This document shows positions 54,899-64,000 of a stretch of 64,000 bases of DNA, piece after piece (within the stretch, counting starts at the first letter, position 1; the number at the start of each line of letters is the position of its first letter). The stretch comes from Morinoia aosen. Taxonomy: Eukaryota > Arthropoda > Malacostraca > Amphipoda > Talitridae. The position numbers and the translations under genes were made by a program. Location: positions 92,074,253-92,138,252 of the forward strand of contig CM059579.1 in assembly GCA_030386875.1 (NCBI GenBank), in the 5' to 3' direction. Under the pieces are notes generated by a model. The model ran no database searches. It saw nothing but the letters and a program-made list of their open reading frames with translations, and was not told the origin of the DNA.

Positions 54899-57291
54899 CT
54901 GGAATAAAATTAGCAATCAAAAGTGTACACAACTTTTATAAAACAAGCATTCCTGGAAAAAGTTGAAGCAAACTTTAGTACACATCAATTTTAAAAATAA
55001 ATAATAGAAAGCAAAGCACTTTCCTTGAAACTGACAATTCAAAATCGAATTGTTGCTGAAAAATTACAACACAATTTAAGGTATGTTGAAAGTGGCTCTG
55101 GAACGTACTAGAGCTATCAGAGAGGTTTGATGTTCCTATTAACCCCTTCTCCACACGGCCGCCCTAATGGAAAAAATGAAAAGATGTGTAAACTTTGCTG
55201 CTTACTATATATTCTTTATTCAAGTTAGCATTTCCTTATGGGTTCATTGTATAGGGGAAGGGTTGCTCTTTATTTCAGTGAAAAAAAATGCTGCTAGCTC
55301 AAAAAAAATTACAGAATTTGAGTTTTCATTTTTGTCACATACAAAAACAGGAATAGGAAAATCACTGACCACTTTTTTTCTATTGCACTTTTCTGTGTTT
55401 TTTATGATGCATTGTCATGGATTTTGACATACTGAATCTTGTGGTATGTGAAACTTTTTTCTAGCTTCAACAGTTGCAGAGTTATGAACATTTTTATAAA
55501 AAATAGTAAGTTTTTAGTTTTTTTAGTTCATTTTCTGCAACGGCTGTTATCAAGCAGTTTCATTGCTTGGAACGAGTTTTATATGCATAGAGCTTTTGCT
55601 CCTAAATGCAATGGTTGTAGTGGCAGGACCACTACTAATTAATGTAAAGTTAATATAAGTTATGTTGTTTAATAGATAGGCATGATCAAAAGTGTAATAA
55701 TGTTATTCGATTGTTTTAATTCTTTCAGAAAGACAGTAAATTCATAATAAGTTGAGTAAAAAGAAATAACGGTTGGTAATAGGTTTTCTAGAAAATTTCC
55801 ATTAAATAATATCTCTATATAAGCTCTGAACGGAGAGACCCGTAGCACGGCTGCGTCTTTCGAGTTCAAGCTCCAAAGGGTAAGAATGAATTTATGTAAT
55901 TGTAATGATACGTAATAATTGAGATAACATGTGATAATAGGTAATGTGTTTAAATCTATTAGAGTTGGCATTCAAGATGAATACTCTTGTAATTGTTTTG
56001 AGTCATGCGTTGAAAAATTATAATAAATAGTAGACTGCTACGAATATAGATAGAAGCTGTGAAATATGTATGAAACTCTGCAATGTAATATGGTCGGTTA
56101 GTTGTGTGAATTATCGAAACAGTTCATAATAGATAAAATCGATTTAAAGTTTGTGGCCTAGCACAATTGACCAGGTTTATACGTAAATCATTATCATTAA
56201 GAACAAAAGGCTTCTATGAGTGGTGTAATTCTGATTATCTGAATAGGTTTAAGATGTAAAAACGATGTGCAGCGGACGTAATTATTAGGCAGTGCAATTT
56301 ATGACACCCTGATATCCAGGGAAGGCCTCCCACTGCAGTGCGCCAATCAGTCCAGCTGTGTCGGCTGATCCGAGGGCCGCTATCTGCGTGGCGTGCCATC
56401 TGCCGGGTAGGCGCCATCATCGCAGCTGATCAGCGGCTACTGAAGTTATCTTGTGCGTCACCTGGACGCAGGGGCTTGGCCGGTTGAAAGCCTTTGGAGC
56501 GGTTGCCTATTGCCCTGATCAAGCCAAGAGGACTCGGATTAAAGAGTACCGCCGATCTACACCTGGCGCCCAGTGCCTGTGGGCAGTTCATAGACCTCAG
56601 AGGATCTCAGGAATAGAACTCTTGCTTGGAGTCCATCGCGAGTGTCCTGGAATTGGTGTATTGTCGTACCTGTGTCCTAACGTTCAAAGAGTATTTCTAG
56701 TTACAAGTGGCCTAGCCACTGCTGTGATATGTATCCCTGGTGCGATAACTATCTCGTTCACAGCTAAGTCGTGTGCCTGTGTTGTTTGTAATCCAGTTTT
56801 CATTAATATCTTTATGGTTGCCTAGTCCCGTGCTTTGAACATTGTTTCGATATTGTGTTAGGCTTGCGAGTAAAGTCAGGTAAATAATAAATAGGAAATG
56901 TAACAGCTATGCCTGATAAGGTTGTATATGTTTGAACGGTATGTCTACGAAAATAAAGAAAAAAAGTGTCAGTCATTGAATCCTTGATTTGTATTATCAT
57001 CATCGTGTTAGTAGATCAAGTAATAGGCAGTAGGGAGACCGGTCTGCACCATGATATTGACCCGCGGCACGCGATGTAAATCCCCTGTACGATCCGGCCA
57101 TAATTTTCGTGGGGCGGTAGGACTGTACATTACGGTGAGTGTCGTGAGCGTATAGTGCCTCCCCCTACAATGATGACTAAATGCAATGGTGGTATTGTTT
57201 TTTGCCCAGAAGGAAATCTGCAGATTCTGGACCATCATTTCTGAAAAAAGTAAACACAAATTGTTGAAAATAATTTTTTTTTCACCCCTAT
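54899..57291. other. Unassigned region upstream of the ISOC2-like coding exons
   Basis: 55140-55640 is AT-rich. 56250-56830 is distinctly GC-richer with a 124-codon chance frame, followed by AATAAAG near 56950. This could be a solo LTR or a 5' UTR/promoter region of a gene, but no terminal repeats or paired copy were found. No gene is called. Confidence 0.35.
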
Positions 57292-57722
57292 GATAGTATC
57301 AGGGTTGGCACATAAAAAACCCCACCCAAAACAGCCCAATAAAACCCACACTAAAAAACCCACTAATTAGTGGGTTTTTTGGGGCTTTTTTGGGTTTTAT
57401 TATTATGTAAATTTTACATGTTTTCAAGCATATAGAATCAAAACGAGCTAAATATTTATCTTGTCAAAATAAGTATCTAAGTCATGTGCATGACTATGAC
57501 AAGAAAACATTGAAAAACAAAACACCAACCCTATACAAATCAAATTAGAAAAACCTTAATCACAAAAAAACTTGAGGGACTAATATATTTCAATGAATTC
57601 CATTTCCAAAGTAAAAAAACAAAAATTTAGAAAAAAATGCAGTTTGACTACTTAATATAGAAACTTCTGAATTTTTACTGTCTTCTAGACTAGACTGCTA
57701 CTACAATACTGTGTTTCTCTTT

Positions 57723-58195
57723 CTACATCCACTGCCATTTCATCGTTGTCATCCACATCATGATCATTCGTGAGGTGGCGATATACTGAGACGATTTATG
57801 TGCGCGTTCTGATCCTAATCTATTTCTCAATTTATTCCACACAATTCCAAATGTTGAGAAAATTCTCTCAATGGATCCTGAACTTGCGGGGCATGAATGA
57901 AGATTGCTTATAAACTTGCAGCAACCCTCTGCCAGTGTTCTTTTCATGAATATGCATTTTCTCATTTTTCTGCTGTTTCATGTTTTGAATATCCCACCAT
58001 CAACAAGGAGTCATTGTTTTAGTGATATTCTCATTGAACATGTGTTTTGGGAAGATGTTGGAGTCCTTCAATTTATAGGAGTAAAGCGCACCGATGAACT
58101 CCGGATAGTACTCAGCCAACCACTCTTCAATATGAGTCTCCTGTGAGAGCTTTGCCTTAAATGTTGTAAAATGAAACATCAATATTAAGTTCATT
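57723..58195 (-). pseudogene. hAT transposase C-terminal fragment
   Basis: The downstream frame has SSGSIERIFSTFGIVWNKLR and NRLGSERAHK, the hallmark of the hAT dimerisation domain (consensus S-A-x-x-E-R-x-F-S). The upstream frame (KLSQETHIEEWLAEYYPEF) is in another register, with a shift between 57965 and 58000. The catalytic core and zinc finger are missing, so this is a remnant. Confidence 0.85.
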
Positions 58196-58223
58196 ATCTT
58201 GTTGATCAGTCTAATGTGAAACT

Positions 58224-58400
58224 AGGCTAAGTGAATTAGGTTAAACATTATTGTACACCCTAGAATAATGTAATGGTAGGATGCCCTAGAAGTCGCTGAA
58301 CTTATTCGGGCCCACAGGTAGCTATACTCAAATTTGACCATTGTATTAGACTTAATAAACATTCTACCTCTGTATCACCTGTGGTAAATAAATTGTTTAA
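58224..58400 (+). mobile_element. 3' tail of the CR1/Jockey-type LINE
   Basis: The plus strand matches the complement of 16937-17105, including GGTAGGATGCCCTAGAAGTC and TACAGAGGTAGAATG-type blocks (complement). It ends in ATAAATTGTTTAAATTTAAA. It is a severely 5'-truncated insertion of the same family, inside the hAT relic. Confidence 0.88.
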
Positions 58401-59510
58401 ATTTAAATAAGTCTAACTATTATAGTCAGATGGGGCAAGACAACCGCAGCCATCATGAGGTGAGAAAGTAAAGAAACTACTGGCCTATGGGGAGCATTCA
58501 AGCTGCACTGGAACAAATTTGACGATGGAATCAGTTAGAACATTTACTTCCAATCATTTTAGTGTTTGTTGCTATCCTGTACGCGAAAAGTGAATTTTTT
58601 GGCAAATTTAAAAAAAAAATTTGGCACGTCACTACATGTTGTAACATGTAACAGTGTGGTTGACTGACTTGACTTGCGCAGCTAAGCACTCCTGCTCACA
58701 CAATACACATGTTAAGTTGTTAACAGCATGACTGTTAAGTGATGTGCAGCTGTCTTGCTTCAAGCTGCTTGTGGTGGTTACTTATGATCTGCATGGTGCT
58801 TCCCTCTCACATGACTTGCGCCTGTCTGCTGCTAAATCAACTTACTATGAATTGACGAGCATAGCAATTCTCTTTGGACATCTTATATCTTTACAGACTG
58901 CAGAGCTATGTCTCTATGCATATGGTAATTGGTAAATGGTAATTGTGATGGACAAACTTAATTCATATATTGTTCATATAATGTAATAATTCATATAATA
59001 ATGCAATATATTGTTGGAAATAAAGTAATCAAATAACAATGTTTACTCAATAAGTGTATGTATATAAATCTGAAATAGGGGCAACGGGAGTTGTGTGAAT
59101 AGCTCTTTTACAAAAACAGGTCTTACAAAAAACCCAATAAAACCCATAAAACCCAATTTAACCCAAAAAAAAACCCAGGTGGGTTGGGTTTTTTTAAAAA
59201 ACCCTGGGTATTTTCCATCCCTGGATAGTATTGTGTATTATTATGATGTATTCTTATAGATTTTAATCTACTGAATACAATGATACCTTTATTTTTATTT
59301 ACAACAAATAGATCAGAAGTTAGGAGCAAAAACATAAATTATACAAACAAGAAAAACAAGGGCACAACAAAAGTTCAAGTACTCACCAAATGATGGATGA
59401 TGATGACCTACCTCTTGCTGCCAGATGAAAACCAAGATGATGACCATGACAATGAATGATGATGACGTAACTTGTCCCCCCAGCCCCTCCCCTGCATGTA
59501 GTATGTATTG

Positions 59511-60292
59511 CTACTGCTGCCACCCCCCCCCCCCCCACTCCCCCCTGCCCGACAACCCAAATCTGGCATATGCAATAGTCTCCCAAATATCATCTGGCAT
59601 AAACAGCATGAGAGCATCCACTTCTTCGAACTCGTTGGGAATATCGACTTGGATCCCTGGATTTTTGGGGTTGAAATCCATGGGACATAGAGAATGCTCT
59701 TTTCCTGACTCCTTCCAGGGGATCTTGGGGCACTTCACCAAGGACTGGATCAGTCTTCTTACACCCATGATGTTTCCACCCCCTGTCTCCCCTGGAATGT
59801 CAGCAACGTTCTTAGCTGCTTGACGTAGAAGCAAAGCGCTATTAGGCCCGATGCCACTATCCTTGTTGTCACTAGAGGAAACAAGATCAGCAGTGGCAGA
59901 TTTTGATGAAGAGGCAATAGCAGGCGGTGGTGGTGAGGCAGACGGTGGTGGCAAGGCAGGCGGTTGCAGCAAAGCAGGTGGTGGCAGCGGCAGCAAAACA
60001 ATTATGGCCGTGGCCACTAATTCAGAAGGTGGTGGGACCAATGTCGAGGAGGATGCCCTGTCGGTGGAGGGGTCCTCATACTTCTTTACCTTGAAGACCC
60101 TGCCCTCATCAGGGTGGAGATGGACGAGTCGGTGGCCTCTTCCTCCTGTTCTGGAACTTTGCACTCAAATCAGCCCACTCCTCGTGCACAGCCATAAAGC
60201 CCCCATCGCTGAAGTTTTCTGACTCCAAATCCAGCTCCTCTTGGGCGGCTTCGGATTTCATCCAAATTTAAACATTTCGTTCGACGAGGCAT
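59511..60292 (-). pseudogene. Possible piggyBac-like transposase N-terminal fragment
   Basis: The frame 60164-59511 (opened by GTG right after a stop) has a Pro/Ala/Ser-rich segment, then FNPKNPGIQVDIPNEFEEVD followed by ALMLFMPDDIWETIA. This resembles the N-terminal region of piggyBac-derived proteins (F-x-G-x-PG-x-x-VD ... LFF-x-DE-x-x-x-I). Upstream, an ATG at 60292 (MPRRTK) and one at 60261 (MKSEAAQEELDLESENFSD) lie in other registers. The fragment ends in a 14-base G run (minus strand), with no catalytic DDD core. A host gene with lost frame is an alternative. Confidence 0.35.
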
Positions 60293-60828
60293 AGCTAATG
60301 CATCATAAATGATCTCTGAAAAACCTATAAATAAATAAAAACATATATTTGAGAGTGGTGTTGGGGGACAGGTAGGCCTCCTACCATCAACATGTGTGAC
60401 CTAGATCCATAGCACTGATGTACATTGGTTGTAAGAGACCTAACCTACCTCCTTACAAATAACCCTAACAAAATAAAAACTCAACTATAACGCAGCGGCT
60501 AACTATACTAGGGCAACCCGGCGTTGCAGCAACCCTAGAGCAACTTCCCCTCAGCAACGCAAAGCTGGCTTGCAGGAGTGCCAGGGCGGCAGGGGCGCAG
60601 CGGTACAAGGGTACAGAAATACAGCGGTGAAGAAGCGATAGCAAGGCAGCGGCAAGATTTGCCGGAGTGGAGCAGGTGCTGCTCTGAATAATTTGCCCGT
60701 ATGTTATAATGCTGCACTTAGGAATTTCCTGCTTTACTATTCAACATTGATACATCTGTTCTGGAACAGAAAAAGTAGGGGTTAGGGGAATAGGCAGATT
60801 GCACCATCTCATGAGCAAACACGGTTAA

Positions 60829-61374
60829 GGAGACAGGTGAATCGCCCAATTACAGTGGTGTAATAGGAGCACTTGCACTTCAAGCTTTGATGAGAATACA
60901 TAAATACTTTATTTATGCATAATTATATAACTGAAAAAAATGAAGCATTCACATATTCACATCAAAGCATGAAGTGCACGTGCGTTTGCTATACTCCCGA
61001 CAATGTTTACCAAAATTTCACAGCAAAATCGCTTTTCTTTTGCACTCAACAATGGCGACCTTTTAAGAGGCAGAATGTGTGCTGGCATGCCACAGCAACA
61101 CTGTTGACCTTCCAAGAGGCCATGCAGCGCCGGTAGCCACACTCCTCACTCGTTCCCTTCAAAGGCTACACTGAGTGGAAGAATGCACACAGTTTTGAAT
61201 ATGTTACCTCCCCTCTCCTGCCCCCCCCCCCCCCCCCACCTTTATTTTACCTTCCACCAATGAATAGCACTCAAGGAGACGCTTAAAACCATAAATGGCA
61301 ACCTTAGGTTTGTTGATGTGCAACATGTACTAGCTTTGCCGACCTTTTTATAGAGTCCAGGACGTGGCGACGGG
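60829..61374. other. Sequence after a TTAA plus GGAGACAGG terminus; no gene
   Basis: TTAA at 60825-60828 is followed by GGAGACAGGTGAATCG, like the termini at 36823 and 63737, but no inverted partner was found. A 14-base C run lies near 61220. No coding sequence. Confidence 0.3.
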
Positions 61375-61378
61375 TTAA

Positions 61379-62667
61379 GGGAATCAAACGTTTTTTTCTC
61401 GTAAAACTTCAAAAATAGATAAAAAAAATACTTCTAGAGCGAAATAAGCTTGGAGGTATTCAAATGTTTAGAACATTGAAATGGACGTTCAGAGCCAAAA
61501 AATTATTTAAATTTGCACATAGAGCCCCCCCTCAGAGGTAAATTCTAAAAACCTTATTTCTCAGTCAATATTGTACATACAGACAATTTTTTTTTTGTTT
61601 GGTTCACAATGAATTGATATACAAATTTAAAATTCAGTTTTTTGATATCGCTTCAAAAAAACTTTTTTCAACTTTTAAATATAATTTTTTTTCCAATTTT
61701 AACACGTTATGTGCGGCGGGTTAAACTGAAGTTCAATCTCCAGCTCAAATTTGAAGTCAATTGCAGTAAGAAATTTTGAAAATGGCAAACATTGACTGGA
61801 TCATGCCTTCATTTAACTTTCATTTAGCATTTACAAAAATTGGTCAGTGACTGCTGGTCAGCCAGCAGCATTATGAAAATCACCTAAATGACCACTGGTG
61901 GGTCACGCCACACTTGAAGCCGTGTAATCGCTATAGAAAATTTTTCAATCAACTTTTCAAAAAGCTGCATCTTGAATTTATAGTACTCACCTTGATCTTT
62001 ACAGTGCTGAAAAGATCTCCTTCATACGTGAAAAACTGTAGAAGAAATTGAATCGCAGTCGAAAAACACTTTTAATAAGAAAAAGCGTTCGTTTTTTTAT
62101 TATTTCTCCAACAGCTTTTACTTATGGAGATCTTTTTTACATCATAAAGGTCAAGGTGAGTAGCCTCAACTTACATATTTGTTTTTTGCCAAGTTAATTG
62201 AAAAATTTTTTATTGTCATTTGAAGTAAAAACTAAAAGTTAATATACTTTGTTTTAAAAAATTCAAACGCTTCGTAAATTTTTTTTGGAAGCGATATCAA
62301 AAAACTGGATCTCAATTTTGTAGACTGGTTCATTTTAAATTGAACAAAAAAAAACTACTTGCCTCTATGTACAAGATTGCCTGAGATATAAGATTTTTAG
62401 AAATTTCCCTTTGAGAGTTGGGGGGAATAGTGCAGGGGGTAATAGTGCAGGGGGTAATAGTGCAGGGGGTAATAGTGCAGGGGGTAATAGTGCAGGGGGT
62501 ATAGTGCAGGGGGTATGGGAAAATTTCAAAAATTTTAGGGCTCTGAATATTCATTCGAATGTTCTAAACATGTTGTGAATACCTCGAAGCTTATTTCGCT
62601 CTTGAAATATTTTTCATTTTTATTAAAATCTTCAGTAAAAGTTGATCAAAATTATTTTCATATCCCT
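61379..62667. mobile_element. Large palindromic TTAA-family element
   Basis: TTAA at 61375-61378 is followed by GGGAATCAAACG. The arms are inverted copies over much of their length: GCGAAATAAGCTTGGAGGTA at 61439 is matched by TACCTCGAAGCTTATTTCGC at 62581, TTGATATCGCTTC near 61642 by GAAGCGATATCAAAA near 62288, and the CTCACCTTGATCTTTA zone at 61987 by its complement near 62145. The right end reads TATCCCTAAA, so its TTAA is decayed. There is no coding sequence. Confidence 0.6.
62426..62516. repeat. 15-bp tandem repeat, about 6 copies
   Basis: The unit is AGTGCAGGGGGTAAT. The last units lose one A. The array lies inside the right arm of the palindromic element and is absent from its left arm, so it arose after the palindrome formed. 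Confidence 0.93.
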
Positions 62668-62722
62668 AAAAATTGGGATTAAATTTCAGCAATAAGCTAT
62701 AGGTTTCATGGCTTAGTGCAGT

Positions 62723-62945
62723 AGCATTTAGCCATGATTTTACGTTCATGATTTTACATTTAGCCATGATTTTACGTTCATGATTTTACATTTAGCCGTG
62801 ATTTTACGTTCATGATTTCACATATAGCCATGATTTTACGTTCATGATTTTACATTTAGCCGTGATTTTACGTTCATGATTTCACATATAGCCATGATTT
62901 TACGTTCATGATTTTACATTTAGCCATGATTTTAAGATTTTAGCC
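62723..62945. repeat. 32-bp tandem repeat, about 7 copies with 64-bp higher order
   Basis: GCCATGATTTTACGTTCATG-type units start at 62731, 62763, 62795, 62827, 62859, 62891 and 62923. Units 3 and 5 share GCCGTG and TTTCACATATA variants while units 4 and 6 do not, giving a 64-bp alternation. Confidence 0.93.
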
Positions 62946-63740
62946 AAGTAACCCTTCATTGAAGATTTCAATTTTATTAATATTTTTATCATTTCTGAAT
63001 GGCACCAATAACATCTAGGAAAATTTGCCAAGTTGACTGCTCAAAATACCATGAAGTACTTAGCAGAAAGTTCTACAGTTGTTAATTTTACACAAATTAA
63101 AGGCTCAGCAGCATGTACAGAGCTATTGTACACAAAAAAATTCAAGGGTATGAAATTCTTAGTTGTGCGTCACTGAAGAGAATGGTTTGGCTATTATATT
63201 TATTAATCCAGAGATTTAGATTATAATATTAGTTATTCTGTAAAACAGAGGTTTTAAAATTCTCACTAAATTAGTCGGTTCAAGAATCCCCAGCCCCAAC
63301 TGAATCAATCTTTGGATAGTAAAGAGATATTCAATAAAGAGAGTAGAAAATGGGGAATTTTTGAACAAAGCAAGTACCCACAAATGATACCCTGTTCATT
63401 GAAACAGCAAGTTGAGAAGGAAGAGAGAGAAATGATAAAGAGATAGCAGAGAAGGCGTGACAACTAAAAGAAACAAAGTGGGCATAAGAGAGATGTCTCA
63501 AAGGCTAATTGATGGGTGGAATAATCTAATAATATTTACTTAGGGGCCACCAGTCACTTTAGCAAGAACGGAAAATTGTAACTGACCTGAATCTACTGTC
63601 TATTTTAGAACCATTACGTGGTAGATATTTGAAAATTTGATGCCCTGTGCATCCATATTATTTTCTTGAAACTGCTCAACTTATTCAAAATACATACACA
63701 AATAATTTTATTATTTGTACTTATTTTTTGAAATCCTTAA

Positions 63741-64000
63741 GGGGACCGTACTCCCAAAAAAAAAAAATCCTAAACTATTCGACCGATCTTCATGAAACTT
63801 GGTGTAGGTATGTAAAATTGAACAAGGATTAAGATTGGACTCGTGTGTTTTTTCCATTTTCCCCATAGAAAACGTGTTATTCAAAGAAAACGTCAAAATA
63901 TGGGGTCTGGGGAAAATCTATGGACGTAATCAGATTTGTAGATACAGAGATAATATTGGTATCAAAAGAAGCAGAAATGTATTCTCTACAACGTGACGTG
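63741..64000. mobile_element. Left end of a TTAA-family element, cut by the window
   Basis: TTAA at 63737-63740 is followed by GGGGACCGTACTCCC and then an A run. The first 11 bases (TTAAGGGGACC) equal those at 32454. The rest lies outside the window. Confidence 0.45.

Larger units (their letters stand above)
57300..59223 (-). mobile_element. hAT element relic with 8-bp target duplication
   Basis: GATAGTAT at 57292-57299 and 59224-59231 flanks a 1,924-bp segment with inverted ends CAGGGTTGGCAC and its near complement ending CCATCCCTG. Both subterminal zones are rich in AAAACCCA and TGGGTTTT words. A transposase fragment of the hAT type lies inside on the minus strand, and a LINE tail has inserted at 58224. 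Confidence 0.85.

Noticed and set aside
56451-56825. 124-codon open frame as a gene
   Set aside because: No recognisable motif; the GC-rich context explains an open frame; may be LTR-like.
57008-57259. 83-codon minus-strand frame as a 5' coding exon of the ISOC2-like gene
   Set aside because: The protein already starts with a family-typical N-terminus at 54875; this frame has no similarity I recognise and looks like a GC-richer repeat.

Overview
This is a repeat-dominated piece of an animal nuclear genome, most likely an arthropod (insect or crustacean; a chelicerate cannot be excluded). The reasons are one spliced host gene, several classes of eukaryotic transposable elements (BEL/Pao, Ty3/Gypsy, CR1/Jockey-type LINEs, mariner, hAT, tRNA-derived SINEs), AT-rich intergenic DNA, and no operons, ribosome binding sites or bacterial genes. 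The mariner transposase is of a type familiar from arthropods.

Layout. 1-5.4 kb: a BEL/Pao gag-pol gene on the minus strand that runs off the left edge, with a TATA box and a probable spliced leader on its right. 5.4-8.6 kb: a palindromic TTAA-flanked element, a SINE inside a copy of an unclassified repeat (R1), and a 139-bp tandem repeat. 8.6-9.9 kb: a structurally complete mariner with an uninterrupted 351-residue transposase. 11.2-14.1 kb: a badly decayed LINE. 14.9-30.7 kb: a nest of three elements. The outer one is a Gypsy element whose integrase lies upstream of reverse transcriptase (Gmr1-like order). A LINE is inserted in its gag with a 6-bp target duplication, and a second, young Gypsy element with 1.6-kb LTRs interrupts it just after reverse transcriptase. 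31-35 kb: SINEs, R1 copies and fold-back DNA.

35.5-54.9 kb is the only host gene I can support: a four-exon isochorismatase-domain gene (ISOC2-like, 202 residues) on the minus strand. Its exon frames, splice sites and D/K/C catalytic residues all agree. Its introns hold a TTAA-flanked element, a probable solo LTR, a fold-back element, a non-autonomous hAT with a SINE inside it, a reverse transcriptase/RNase H/integrase relic, R1 copies and minisatellites. 55-64 kb, upstream of that gene, holds a hAT relic with an 8-bp target duplication and a LINE tail inside it, a possible piggyBac-like N-terminus, a 1.3-kb palindromic TTAA element and two minisatellites.

Apart from ISOC2 the genes do not form a pathway; they are independent mobile elements at different stages of decay. 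Mariner (intact frame) and the second Gypsy (one frameshift, nearly identical LTRs) look youngest. The least familiar items are the Gmr1-like element, a recurring TTAA plus GGRGAC/GGGA terminus, the R1 family, and SINEs that share a body but carry different tRNA-like heads.
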